Assembly: GCA_017645945.1 (NCBI GenBank) | Contig: JAGCNL010000028.1 | Location: 1 to 64,000 of the forward strand | Length of the DNA: 64,000 nt | Origin: Salinivirgaceae bacterium | Lineage (GTDB): Bacteria > Bacteroidota > Bacteroidia > Bacteroidales > SZUA-534 | Direction of reading: 5' to 3' | Shown here: piece by piece, positions 1 through 7,748 of the stretch | How positions within the stretch are numbered: position 1 is the stretch's first letter | Layout: each line of letters starts with the position of its first letter | The notes under the pieces: model-generated | Database searches by the model: none | What the model saw: only the letters and a program-made list of their open reading frames with translations | Told to the model about the DNA's origin: nothing | Position numbers and translations under genes: made by a program

Positions 1-387
1 CACGCATTGGTCGATGATGTTGTTCGACACTTCGGCCAGACGGTAAACGTTGGCTTCGCGTGCGCGATAGTCGCCACCTTTAACAGTATCGTAGAACAGG
101 CGGTAAACCGAGTCGCCGTCGTTCTGATAGTTCTTTGCTGCATTGATACCGCCCTGAGCTGCAATTGAGTGAGCGCGGCGCGGTGAGTCCTGAATGCAGA
201 AGTTCAGGATGTTGAATCCCATCTCAGCCAAAGTAGATGCTGCCGATGCGCCGGCCAGACCGGTACCGACAACAATAATGTCCAATTTACGTTTGTTGGC
301 CGGATTGACAAGTTTCTGATGAGCCTTGTAGTTGGTCCATTTTTCAGCAACTGGACCTTCAGGTATTTTTGAATCTATTGTCGACAT
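1..387 (-). CDS. sdhA: Succinate dehydrogenase/fumarate reductase flavoprotein subunit, N-terminal part (cut by window edge)
   Basis: Reading the minus strand from an ATG at 385-387 gives 129 residues open to the window edge. The FAD-binding signature [10 protein letters not shown] sits at about residues 41-50. The histidyl-FAD region, with the run [14 protein letters not shown], follows near residue 75. Both are diagnostic for the flavoprotein subunit of complex II (succinate:quinone oxidoreductase) in its Bacteroidota form. The protein would bind FAD covalently and interconvert succinate and fumarate on the cytoplasmic face of the inner membrane, passing electrons to the iron-sulfur subunit. 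Its start lies 34 nt downstream of sdhC, so the two are co-transcribed; sdhB would be expected beyond the edge. Fumarate reductase (frdA) is an equally good name in an anaerobe. Certain as a family; the rest of the gene is not visible. Confidence 0.93.
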   Translation of the reverse strand, partial: MSTIDSKIPEGPVAEKWTNYKAHQKLVNPANKRKLDIIVVGTGLAGASAASTLAEMGFNILNFCIQDSPRRAHSIAAQGGINAAKNYQNDGDSVYRLFYDTVKGGDYRAREANVYRLAEVSNNIIDQCV

Positions 388-421
388 TTTATTTCGTATT
401 AAATAGTTATCAATAAATCAA

Positions 422-1096
422 TTAGCACAATGATTTGATAAAGCTTACAATCACAACCGCAGCAAAGCCCAGGAAGATGATTGAAGTGACAATGTTCGAA
501 ATGCATCTCCAACGGTCAATCCAAACCTTGTTGTTCCAACCGATAGTCTGAAGTGCGCTCCAGAAGCCGTGTCCGAGGTGGAACCAGATGGCAACGAACC
601 AAACCAGATAGCAGACAACAATCAGCGGTTTGCTGAAGTAGAACTGCATCCAGGCTGCACCGTCGGCCACACCAAACTGGTTGGTTGTTACGCCGGCAAT
701 CTCGGCAAACTGCATCTTGTACCAGAACTGGCTTAAGTGAAGAACTAGGCCCACAAGCACAATGCAGCCGAGCACCAGCATATTCTGCGATGCCCACTCA
801 ACTGCCGCTGGCTTCTCCTGATAAGCGTAACGCTCAGTACCGCGAGCCTTGCGGTTTTGAAGAGTCAGGATGAAGGCGTACACAATGTGGAACACGAATC
901 CCAGTGCCAGAATACCTGTTCCAACCAAGGCGTACCAGTTGGCACCTAGGAACTCGCACACAGCATTGTATGCTTCACCACTAAAAATTGCCACCACATT
1001 CATCGACATGTGGAAAAGCAAAAACAGAACTAGGAAAAGGCCTGATATACTCATTATCAGCTTCTTCCCAATTGATGACAAACAAGATTTACTCAT
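422..1096 (-). CDS. sdhC: Succinate dehydrogenase/fumarate reductase cytochrome b subunit
   Basis: 224 residues, almost all in five hydrophobic helices, the architecture of the single-subunit diheme membrane anchor (type B SdhC/FrdC). Histidines inside or at the ends of helices at positions 29, 70, 120, 173 and 176 are the candidate axial heme ligands. The segment FHLGHGFWSALQTIGWN near residues 172-188 is typical of the Bacteroidota family. It anchors the flavoprotein and iron-sulfur subunits to the membrane and exchanges electrons with menaquinone. It is first in the operon, immediately before sdhA, with a promoter at 1135-1142. Length is normal for the family. High confidence. Confidence 0.93.
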   Translation of the reverse strand: MSKSCLSSIGKKLIMSISGLFLVLFLLFHMSMNVVAIFSGEAYNAVCEFLGANWYALVGTGILALGFVFHIVYAFILTLQNRKARGTERYAYQEKPAAVEWASQNMLVLGCIVLVGLVLHLSQFWYKMQFAEIAGVTTNQFGVADGAAWMQFYFSKPLIVVCYLVWFVAIWFHLGHGFWSALQTIGWNNKVWIDRWRCISNIVTSIIFLGFAAVVIVSFIKSLC

Positions 1097-1134
1097 AATC
1101 TGATTTTTTAATTAAATGTCAGTTAAAATTTGGG

Positions 1135-1142
1135 CAAAGCTA
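1135..1142 (-). promoter_or_regulatory. Bacteroidota -7 element for the sdhCA operon
   Basis: The minus strand reads TAGCTTTG, a perfect match to the TAnnTTTG -7 consensus of Bacteroidota sigma-ABfr. It lies 38 nt upstream of the sdhC start. No clear TTTG is found at the -33 position. Confidence 0.6.
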
Positions 1143-1304
1143 ACAAATTTCGGTTGCTAAAAAGGGTTGGCGGGCTAAAAAAGTTTCATGTTTTTTTGAT
1201 TGCCTGATTGGATAATCCGCCAATCGGTTTTTACACCTATTTTTTATATGAATCGGGTGAGGAGAAGAAACATTTTTTGCTGAAGAAAAAACGACATAAA
1301 AACA

Positions 1305-1335
1305 TTTGCTATTCCAATACAATATTCTACTTTTG
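1305..1335 (+). promoter_or_regulatory. Promoter of rpmE (TTTG-N19-TAnnTTTG)
   Basis: TTTG at 1305-1308 is followed after exactly 19 nt by TACTTTTG at 1328-1335. This is a perfect Bacteroidota housekeeping promoter and places transcription start about 35 nt before the rpmE start codon. Confidence 0.8.
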
Positions 1336-1374
1336 CAGCTCGAAAATTTAATTTTTAAATAAAAACATACTACA

Positions 1375-1635
1375 ATGAAAAAGGACATACATCCCAGTGA
1401 TTATCGCCTTGTAGTGTTCAAGGACATGTCGAACGGACAGTTGTTCATCAACAAATCGACAGTCAACACTAAAGATACGATAGAGGTAGACGGGGTAGAG
1501 TATCCGTTGGTGAAACTCGAAATCTCAAGTGCATCACACCCGTTCTATACAGGTAAGATGAAATTGGTTGACACCGCCGGTCGCGTTGATAAATTCCGCA
1601 ACCGTTATGCTAAATTTGAGAAAAACAAGAAATAA
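1375..1635 (+). CDS. rpmE: 50S ribosomal protein L31 type B (bL31B)
   Basis: 86 residues beginning [19 protein letters not shown], the conserved N-terminus of bL31. The four cysteines of the zinc-binding type A form are absent, and the longer C-terminal half ending in a lysine-rich tail is the type B (YkgM-like, zinc-free) arrangement. In several bacteria type B replaces type A under zinc limitation; in most Bacteroidota it is the only copy, which is probably the case here because the gene has a strong housekeeping promoter. It stands alone, with its own promoter and terminator. Confidence 0.95.
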   Translation: MKKDIHPSDYRLVVFKDMSNGQLFINKSTVNTKDTIEVDGVEYPLVKLEISSASHPFYTGKMKLVDTAGRVDKFRNRYAKFEKNKK

Positions 1636-1656
1636 CAGAATTCAGCATAGAAAAAG

Positions 1657-1687
1657 GACCGTTCAGTTTCTGGACGGTCTTTTTTTT
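1657..1687 (+). terminator. Rho-independent terminator of rpmE
   Basis: A 10-bp stem (1657-1666 with 1670-1679, one G-U wobble) and a 3-nt loop are followed by eight T residues. Confidence 0.88.
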
Positions 1688-1704
1688 GCCCGTTCATTGG
1701 ACAA

Positions 1705-1737
1705 CAAAAAAGGGAAACCGCGAAGTTCCCCTTTTTT
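1705..1737. terminator. Bidirectional terminator between rpmE and the barrel gene
   Basis: An A-rich/T-rich flanked hairpin (about 1706-1715 pairing with 1725-1736) has T-tracts on both strands. It would end the minus-strand outer-membrane gene and back up the rpmE terminator. Confidence 0.6.
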
Positions 1738-1755
1738 ATCAATAAGTTGCAGACA

Positions 1756-2418
1756 TTACAGTTTGTAAATGAATCCGATTGTTATGTCGCCAACATTTAC
1801 CACATTGTTTGTGTTGGCGCCAAATCTAAAGTTGTTGCTAACAGTTTTTTTCTTGCTGTCGTCGCGGTCTTTGGTGACGGTGTGACTAGCATTCAACGAC
1901 AGGAAGTTCAAACCGCATTCAAGTTGAAAATTGTCGTTGAGATTATAAGTAAGTATTGGGTTCATGTACAATCCTAAATTAGTTTGTGGGTTTCCTTTGA
2001 TGGTATTGCTGCCATTGTCGGTTTTTGATGATGTGTATGAAATTGGCAAACCTGCCTCAGCCACCACTCCAAACTTGTTGAACTCAATAAATTTGTAACG
2101 GGCAAAAGGAATTGCTCCCACGCCGCTTCCAGAAGTTTTCAACTCAGATTCTTTGTCATTTATATCGTATGAGTAGTCCTTTTGTGATGTCATTATAAGA
2201 TTCAGTTTCCCGCCAATGGATAATTGTTCATTTAAATCGAACCCAACAATTGGTGCAAATGTGAATGCACTTGAGCCACTTGTTTTGTGATTGGTATCAG
2301 ATGTTTTTGAGGCACCGTCGCTGTGTCTGAAACCTAAACTACCACCCAACCAAAGTTGTGCGTTTGCAGTTGTCGCCATAGCTGCTATGGCCAGAACTGA
2401 TAGAAAAATCTTTTTCAT
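1756..2418 (-). CDS. Outer-membrane beta-barrel protein (porin-like), unknown function
   Basis: 220 residues with a clear Sec signal peptide (MKKIFLSVLAIAAMATTANA, cleavage before Q). Alternating hydrophobic/polar strands rich in Gly, Asn and Ser follow, and the protein ends in an aromatic-plus-hydrophobic strand with final residues YKL, as expected for an 8-stranded barrel exported to the outer membrane. Phrases such as GFDLNEQLSIGGKL and GVVAEAGLPISY resemble the small outer-membrane beta-barrel (OMP_b-brl) families common in Bacteroidota. Two further genes of the same general kind lie at 43460 and 44104, but they are closer to each other than to this one. No specific substrate can be inferred. 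Monocistronic with its own promoter. Confidence 0.75.
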   Translation of the reverse strand: MKKIFLSVLAIAAMATTANAQLWLGGSLGFRHSDGASKTSDTNHKTSGSSAFTFAPIVGFDLNEQLSIGGKLNLIMTSQKDYSYDINDKESELKTSGSGVGAIPFARYKFIEFNKFGVVAEAGLPISYTSSKTDNGSNTIKGNPQTNLGLYMNPILTYNLNDNFQLECGLNFLSLNASHTVTKDRDDSKKKTVSNNFRFGANTNNVVNVGDITIGFIYKL

Positions 2419-2447
2419 AAATGATATGTTTTGTTATTAAACCATTT

Positions 2448-2479
2448 CAAAGATAATGGCCAATTGGCAAAAAAGCAAA
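2448..2479 (-). promoter_or_regulatory. Promoter of the beta-barrel gene
   Basis: On the minus strand, TTTG (complement of 2476-2479) is followed after 20 nt by TATCTTTG (complement of 2448-2455). This is a good Bacteroidota promoter 30 nt before the start codon. Confidence 0.7.
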
Positions 2480-2564
2480 AGATAGGCAATGTTTTGCGAG
2501 TTTGAAGTTAATGATTTCGATGGCCTTTAACACAACGTTAACACAAACCGATTGGCGCATTGCC

Positions 2565-2572
2565 TACATTTG
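2565..2572 (+). promoter_or_regulatory. -7 element of the gldAFG operon
   Basis: TACATTTG matches TAnnTTTG exactly. Transcription would begin near 2579, which rules out an ATG-like start at 2552 for gldA and supports the GTG at 2597. Confidence 0.6.
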
Positions 2573-2596
2573 GCGCGTTTTAAAGCTTCACACAGA

Positions 2597-3523
2597 GTGA
2601 ATGTAATTGTAAAAAATCTGACAAAATATTATGGGCAGCAGCGTGCTGTCGATAATCTGACTTTTGAGGTTAAGCCGGGGGAGATTCTCGGATTCCTGGG
2701 GCCGAATGGCGCTGGCAAAACCACAACCATGAAGGCCATCACGGGATACATCACACCCACTGACGGCACTATAACCATTGGCAAATATTCGGTTGCCGAA
2801 AATCCGACAAAAGTGAAGCAACTTATCGGCTATCTGCCTGAACATAACCCGCTTTACACCGACATGACGGTTATTGATTACCTGCGTTATATGGCGCAGT
2901 TGCAACGGATTCGCGCAGGCAAAATCAACGACCGCATTCTTGAAATGGTGAATGTGTGCGGCCTTGAGGGCGAGAAGCACAAGCGCATCGGTGAATTGTC
3001 GAAGGGTTATCGCCAGCGTGTGGGGTTGGCCCAAGCCTTGATTCACGACCCGCAAGTGCTAATCCTCGATGAACCGACAACAGGCCTCGACCCGAATCAG
3101 ATTGTCGAAATCCGCGAACTTATTCGTCGCATCGGCCGCGAAAAGACCATTATTTTGAGCTCGCATATCTTGGCAGAAGTTGAGGCCACCTGCAACCGCA
3201 TACTTATAATTAATAAGGGGCACATTGTGGCCGACGGAACTGCCGAGCAACTACGCAGGGCCGAGCAGGGTGCCGAGTTGGTCAAAATAACGATTGAGGA
3301 TGCCGACCGCAATTTGGTTATCAATACCTTACGACAGGTCGATACTATCGATTTTGTAGATACAATCAATGGAAAAAACGACTCATTTGAAGTGCACGGG
3401 AAGCCTGGAACATCTTGTCGGCGTGATATTTACACCACGTGCGTTGAGAATGGCTGGCTACTGACAGAGTTGACTCCTGTTGAAACCAAACTCGAGGACG
3501 TGTTCCGCGAACTGACTAAATAA
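2597..3523 (+). CDS. gldA: ABC transporter ATP-binding protein, GldA type
   Basis: The ATPase subunit of an ABC-2 exporter. From the GTG at 2597 the protein is 308 residues. Walker A is GPNGAGKTT. The signature region LSKGYRQRVGLAQALIHDP runs straight into Walker B LILDEPTTGLDP, and the H-loop is ILSSHIL. The C-terminal 80-90 residues form the extra domain seen in GldA and CcmA-like exporters. The reading frame extends to 2552, but the -7 promoter element at 2565-2572 lies inside that extension, and the family normally begins just before V-K-N-L-T-K-Y-Y-G, so the GTG start is chosen. GldF and GldG homologs follow, completing the GldAFG set. In gliding flavobacteria this complex is needed for motility; in non-gliding Bacteroidales its cargo is unknown. 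Confidence 0.9.
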   Translation: MNVIVKNLTKYYGQQRAVDNLTFEVKPGEILGFLGPNGAGKTTTMKAITGYITPTDGTITIGKYSVAENPTKVKQLIGYLPEHNPLYTDMTVIDYLRYMAQLQRIRAGKINDRILEMVNVCGLEGEKHKRIGELSKGYRQRVGLAQALIHDPQVLILDEPTTGLDPNQIVEIRELIRRIGREKTIILSSHILAEVEATCNRILIINKGHIVADGTAEQLRRAEQGAELVKITIEDADRNLVINTLRQVDTIDFVDTINGKNDSFEVHGKPGTSCRRDIYTTCVENGWLLTELTPVETKLEDVFRELTK

Positions 3524-3582
3524 GATATGAGCAAATCGGTCTAAAGCATTAATCATTAATCTTTTATCAATTAATCATTGAA

Positions 3583-4302
3583 ATGAAACTTGTTTGGACA
3601 ATAGCGCGTCAGGAGTTGAGGTCGTATTTCGACTCGCTGACGGCGTATGTGCTTCTGGTGCTTTTTCTGGGGTTCAGCGGCATTTTCACTTGGGTTTACG
3701 GCAGCGATATTTTCATGTACGGTCAGGCTTCGTTGCAGATGTTTTTCTCGGTGGCATACGTGACTCTGTTTCTGCTCATTCCTGCGCTGACAATGAGGTC
3801 GATAGCGGAAGAGATGAAGACTGGAACGATTGAGATGCTGCTCACAAAGCCCATAACTTGCCGCCAGATTGTGTTGGGCAAGTATCTTGCCATTATCATG
3901 CTGATAGCCATTGTGCTGGCTCTGACTTTGCCATATTATATATCGGTGTCGTTTCTTGGCAATGTCGACCATGGAGCCGTGATTTGCGGCTATTTCGGTC
4001 TGCTGCTGATGAGCAGTGCTTACGCGGGAATCGGACTGTTTGCAAGTTCGATAACTAACAATCAGATTATCAGTTTTATGCTGGCTTTGATTATCGGCAT
4101 CTTTTTCCATTTGATATTCGGAATTATCGGGCATCAGTTAGGAGGGGGGCTTGGCTTGATTGCAGTCGGGCTTGACATGAACTCTCATTTCGACAGCATT
4201 GCCCGAGGAGTGATTGATTCAAAAGACATTGTGTATTTCGCTTCGCTCACGTTTGCTGGTATTTTCCTGGCCGAGCAGTCGCTCAAATCAAAAATCTTAT
4301 GA
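3583..4302 (+). CDS. gldF: ABC-2 type membrane permease, GldF type
   Basis: 239 residues with about six transmembrane helices. The N-terminus MKLVWTIARQELRSYFDSL and the early segment on ALTMRSIAEEMKTGTIEMLLTKP are the hallmarks of the GldF/NosY ABC-2 permease family. It forms the membrane channel energised by the ATPase upstream (59-nt gap). Its stop codon overlaps the gldG start by 4 nt (ATGA), indicating translational coupling. The exported or extracted substrate is unknown. Confidence 0.9.
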   Translation: MKLVWTIARQELRSYFDSLTAYVLLVLFLGFSGIFTWVYGSDIFMYGQASLQMFFSVAYVTLFLLIPALTMRSIAEEMKTGTIEMLLTKPITCRQIVLGKYLAIIMLIAIVLALTLPYYISVSFLGNVDHGAVICGYFGLLLMSSAYAGIGLFASSITNNQIISFMLALIIGIFFHLIFGIIGHQLGGGLGLIAVGLDMNSHFDSIARGVIDSKDIVYFASLTFAGIFLAEQSLKSKIL

Positions 4303-5822
4303 TTATGAAGGCAAAACAATCTTGGTTATATCCAGCGCTTGTGTTGATTATATTGCTTGTAATCAATATTATATCTGATAAGTTGTTCTTCCGTGTCGAT
4401 TTCACAGCCGACAACAGGTACACCTTGAGCGATGCCACAAAGTCGATACTCGCCAATTTGGATGAGCCAGTTACTCTAACGGCTTATTATTCAGATGATT
4501 TGCCTGCTGAAATATTGCGCTCAAAGCGTGATTTTAAAGATTTGCTGACTGAATATCACAATATCTCGCACGGCCAGTTCGATTTCAAGTTTGTCAACGC
4601 TTCATCTTCCGAAGAGGCCGAGCAGGAGGCACTCAATGCGGGCGTCTATCCGATAATGCTGAATGTCAGGGAGAAAGACCAGGTGCGGCAGCAGCGGGCG
4701 TTTATGGGTGCGGTGGTCGAGAAAGGGCGGCAAAAGGAGATTCTGCCAATTGTTCAGCCCGAAATGCCGATTGAGTATGCGCTCTCGTCGGCCATCAGAA
4801 AAATGTCATCAGCCTATCGTCCGTTAGTTGGAATGCTGCAGGGGCACGGCGAACCGCCATTGATGGCAATGCAGCAGGTTTTGGCCGAAATGGAGGTGAT
4901 ATGCAACGTGCAACCTGTTGATTTACAGCAAAACAGTTCTGCGCTCGACAGTGTTTCAGTTTTGGCAATTGTTGCACCGATTGATTCCATCCAGCCTTCA
5001 GAATTTGCCGCCATCGACCGATTTATCGCGCGGGGCGGAAGGCTTTTCATTGCCATCGACCGTGTTGATGCCAATTTGGACAATCTGTTTGTAAATGTGC
5101 GAAATACGGGCTTGGAACAATGGCTCATGAGCAAGGATATCAGCGTTGAAAGCAAACTTGCCATCGACAACTACTGCGCCAACGTCAGCGTGCAGCAACA
5201 GCAGGGCGCCTATCGGGTGAATGTTCAGCAGCAGTTCCCTTACATCCCGTTCATCGGCAATTTTGGCCGTCATTCCATCACTAACGGCTTGGAACAGGTG
5301 CAGTTACAGTTTGTCAGCCCAGTGGTTTACACGGGTGACTCGCTGGCGGTTTTCACACCGCTTCTTTACACTTCCGACCACTCGGCAACGCTTAATGTGC
5401 CAACGGTTATCGATGTTCAGCGGCAGTGGACGGCGCGCGATTTTCCGCTGGCCGAGATTCCGCTTGGCGGCTTGCTTGAAGGCACAATCGGCGGCGTGCC
5501 TGATTCGAAGATGATTATAATTGGCAATGGTAGTTTTGCAACCAATGGTAATCCGCGACAGCCCCGTCAGCAGTCGCCCGACAATATCAGTTTGATGGTC
5601 AATTCAATTGATTATCTGTCGGATGACACAGGTTTGGTCGATTTGCGGACAAAAGGTGTAACGGCTCGTCCGATTGCCCAACTTGATGATGGCACGCGTG
5701 TATTCATAAAATGGCTCAATGTACTGTTACCCATTGTGTTAGTTGTCTTGATTGGCATAATCCGAAGCCAGCAGCAGCGCAACCGCAGAATTAAACGAAT
5801 GGAGGAGGGGTATGTTGAGTAA
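4299..5822 (+). CDS. gldG: Gliding-motility-associated ABC transporter substrate-binding protein GldG
   Basis: 507 residues. One transmembrane helix near the N-terminus (about residues 12-28) precedes a large periplasmic region, and a second helix near residues 470-490 ends in a short basic tail. The opening DFTADNRYTLSDATKSIL and the later AIDRFIARGGRLFIAID match the ABC_transp_aux/GldG family, an IFT52-like fold that docks on the GldF permease. Conserved phrases such as GHGEPP and the PNNISL-like segment near residue 435 support full length (usual size 500-560). It is translationally coupled to gldF, and its 3' end overlaps the next gene by 11 nt. Confidence 0.88.
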   Translation: MIMKAKQSWLYPALVLIILLVINIISDKLFFRVDFTADNRYTLSDATKSILANLDEPVTLTAYYSDDLPAEILRSKRDFKDLLTEYHNISHGQFDFKFVNASSSEEAEQEALNAGVYPIMLNVREKDQVRQQRAFMGAVVEKGRQKEILPIVQPEMPIEYALSSAIRKMSSAYRPLVGMLQGHGEPPLMAMQQVLAEMEVICNVQPVDLQQNSSALDSVSVLAIVAPIDSIQPSEFAAIDRFIARGGRLFIAIDRVDANLDNLFVNVRNTGLEQWLMSKDISVESKLAIDNYCANVSVQQQQGAYRVNVQQQFPYIPFIGNFGRHSITNGLEQVQLQFVSPVVYTGDSLAVFTPLLYTSDHSATLNVPTVIDVQRQWTARDFPLAEIPLGGLLEGTIGGVPDSKMIIIGNGSFATNGNPRQPRQQSPDNISLMVNSIDYLSDDTGLVDLRTKGVTARPIAQLDDGTRVFIKWLNVLLPIVLVVLIGIIRSQQQRNRRIKRMEEGYVE

Positions 5823-6363
5823 AAAGGCTGCATTGACGGCGGTGGCGTTGGTGGCACTCGCGGCAATATGCGCTGTAGTGGTGCTCCGTGAGCGCGGTTC
5901 GTACAATACATCGCGCACGGTTGTGGTTGCAGTTGACACGGCAAAGTTGGATGCATTAAGCATCAGTCTGGCTGACGACGACACGGTAATCAATATTGAA
6001 CGGGTGTCAAATCGTTGGTTTGCAGTTACATCGCAGGGGAACGTTGCGGTTCGTGACGAGATTGTCGGCGAGTTGCTTGCTGCCATTTCAAGTGTTGAGG
6101 CAGAACGGTTGATGACCAACAGCGAGAGCCAATGGAGCCAGTATGGTGTTGGTGAGGCAGGTGGCTCGCGTGTTCTTGCACGTGGAAATGGCCGCGTGCT
6201 TGCCGATTTCTATTGCGGCAGTGTCGATTTCGATGCTTCCACGCGCCAAATATGGACGTATGTGCGAAGTGATTCAGAAACAGCAGTTTACAAAACCGAC
6301 GGATATTTGAATCTTGCTATAACCCGATGTGTTGAAGCGTGTAAAAGGCTGATGCACAATTAA
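5812..6363 (+). CDS. DUF4340-like membrane-anchored protein, short form
   Basis: 183 residues. One N-terminal transmembrane helix (about 7-25) is followed by a periplasmic domain with segments like ISLADDDTVINIERVSNRWFAV and SQWSQYGVGEAGGSRVLA. This is the pattern of DUF4340 proteins that accompany GldG-type ABC operons, where a repeated module measures or binds something at the membrane. Family members normally contain two or more modules (300-450 residues); this one has a single module, so it is either a short natural form or has lost its C-terminal half. It overlaps gldG by 11 nt and its stop overlaps the convergent miaB gene by 4 nt. Family call moderate; function unknown. Confidence 0.65.
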   Translation: MLSKKAALTAVALVALAAICAVVVLRERGSYNTSRTVVVAVDTAKLDALSISLADDDTVINIERVSNRWFAVTSQGNVAVRDEIVGELLAAISSVEAERLMTNSESQWSQYGVGEAGGSRVLARGNGRVLADFYCGSVDFDASTRQIWTYVRSDSETAVYKTDGYLNLAITRCVEACKRLMHN

Positions 6364-7682
6364 TCCACAATCTTTCCAATCAGCGTTGCCGATGTGCTGC
6401 TTTCAACTTTCACGTTCACGTAATCGCCTGGCTTCTGCCCCTGATGCGGGAAAACGATCATCTTGTTTTGCGAACTGCGGCCGCACCATTCGGCATCGGA
6501 ACGCTTGCTCGGTCCTTCGACCAGAACTTCGAACGTCTTGCCAATGTCACGTTGGTTCGATTCTGCTGAAAGAGTGTTTTGCAAGTCGATAATTTGCTGC
6601 AAACGAGCCACTTTCACATCTTCGGGCACATTGTCGGGCATTGTGCGGGCAGCTTTCGTGCCAGGGCGTTCCGAGTATTTGAACATAAACGCTGAATCGA
6701 ACTTCGCCCACCGCATAAGGTCGAGTGTAAGTTGTTGGTCCTCATCGGTTTCGGAATGAAATCCGCAGAATACATCAGTGCTGATGGCGCATTCGGGAAT
6801 AAACTTGCGAATGGCCTCAATGCGTCCCATGTACCACTCTCGGGTGTATTTGCGGTTCATCGCCTCAAGGATTTTGTTGCTGCCACTCTGCACTGGCAAG
6901 TGAATGTGGCGACAGATATTTGGATGATTTGCAATTACTTGCAGTGTCTCGTCGGCCATGTCTTTCGGGTGGCTTGTCGAGAAGCGGATGCGCATCGTGG
7001 GGAAACGTTCTGCCACAGTTTCAAGTAGTTGCGGAAATTTTATTTCACCATCGTTGCTCACGAAGCGGTATGAGTTGACGTTCTGGCCAAGCAGCGTAAC
7101 TTCCTTATAACCTTTGCTTTCGAGGTCGGCCACCTCGGCCGTAATATCGGCAATGTCGCGGCTGCGCTCGCGTCCGCGGGTGTAGGGCACAATGCAGTAT
7201 GAGCAGAAATTGTTGCAGCCGCGCATTATGCTCACAAATGCCGACACTCCGTTGGTCTCAATGCGTGTGGGGCAGATTCCAGCGTAGGTTTCGGTGGTCG
7301 ATAGCTCTGTGTCGATGGCGGGTTGGCCGCCCACAGCTTTTGCCACAAGTATGGGCAGATGGATGTATGAGTCGGGGCCTGCCACAATGTCAACCGATTT
7401 TTTCTCAATCAGTTCCTTGCCGATACGTTCGGCCATGCAGCCGATGACGCCAACCAACAATGCGGGTTTCTGACGTTTAAGTTGCTGAAGTCCATCGAGT
7501 TTTGCCCAGATGCGCTGTTCTGCATTGTCGCGGATTGAGCAGGTATTGAGCAGAATGATGTCGGCCTCGTCGCGCTCATGCGTATAATCGTAGCCTTCAG
7601 CTTGCATTATGGCTGCAACAACCTCACTATCAGCCACATTCATCTGACATCCGTATGTTTCTATGTATATTTTTCTCGCCAT
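6360..7682 (-). CDS. miaB: tRNA-2-methylthio-N6-dimethylallyladenosine synthase
   Basis: 440 residues, full length. The N-terminal UPF0004 domain carries the auxiliary 4Fe-4S ligands Cys12 (YGCQMN), Cys48 (NTCSIR) and Cys82 (GCMAE). The radical-SAM cluster is CxxxCxxC at Cys156/160/163 (GCNNFCSYCIVPYTRGRERS). A C-terminal TRAM domain ends the protein. MiaB adds a methylthio group to isopentenyl-A37 in tRNAs reading UNN codons. The conserved GRERSR following the radical-SAM loop favours MiaB over the paralogs MtaB and RimO. It lies 66 nt downstream of the Rel gene on the same strand and may share its transcript. The 3' end overlaps the DUF4340-like gene on the opposite strand by 4 nt. Confidence 0.95.
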   Translation of the reverse strand: MARKIYIETYGCQMNVADSEVVAAIMQAEGYDYTHERDEADIILLNTCSIRDNAEQRIWAKLDGLQQLKRQKPALLVGVIGCMAERIGKELIEKKSVDIVAGPDSYIHLPILVAKAVGGQPAIDTELSTTETYAGICPTRIETNGVSAFVSIMRGCNNFCSYCIVPYTRGRERSRDIADITAEVADLESKGYKEVTLLGQNVNSYRFVSNDGEIKFPQLLETVAERFPTMRIRFSTSHPKDMADETLQVIANHPNICRHIHLPVQSGSNKILEAMNRKYTREWYMGRIEAIRKFIPECAISTDVFCGFHSETDEDQQLTLDLMRWAKFDSAFMFKYSERPGTKAARTMPDNVPEDVKVARLQQIIDLQNTLSAESNQRDIGKTFEVLVEGPSKRSDAEWCGRSSQNKMIVFPHQGQKPGDYVNVKVESSTSATLIGKIVD

Positions 7683-7748
7683 CTTTTTTTGTTTGGCATT
7701 TATGCCGTTCGTGTGTTTTTAACTATCGTGTTTTTAGTGGTTGCAGAA

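Noticed and set aside
2552..2596. N-terminal extension of gldA from 2552
   Set aside because: A perfect -7 element at 2565-2572 lies within it, so the extension would not be transcribed; the GTG at 2597 gives the usual family start.
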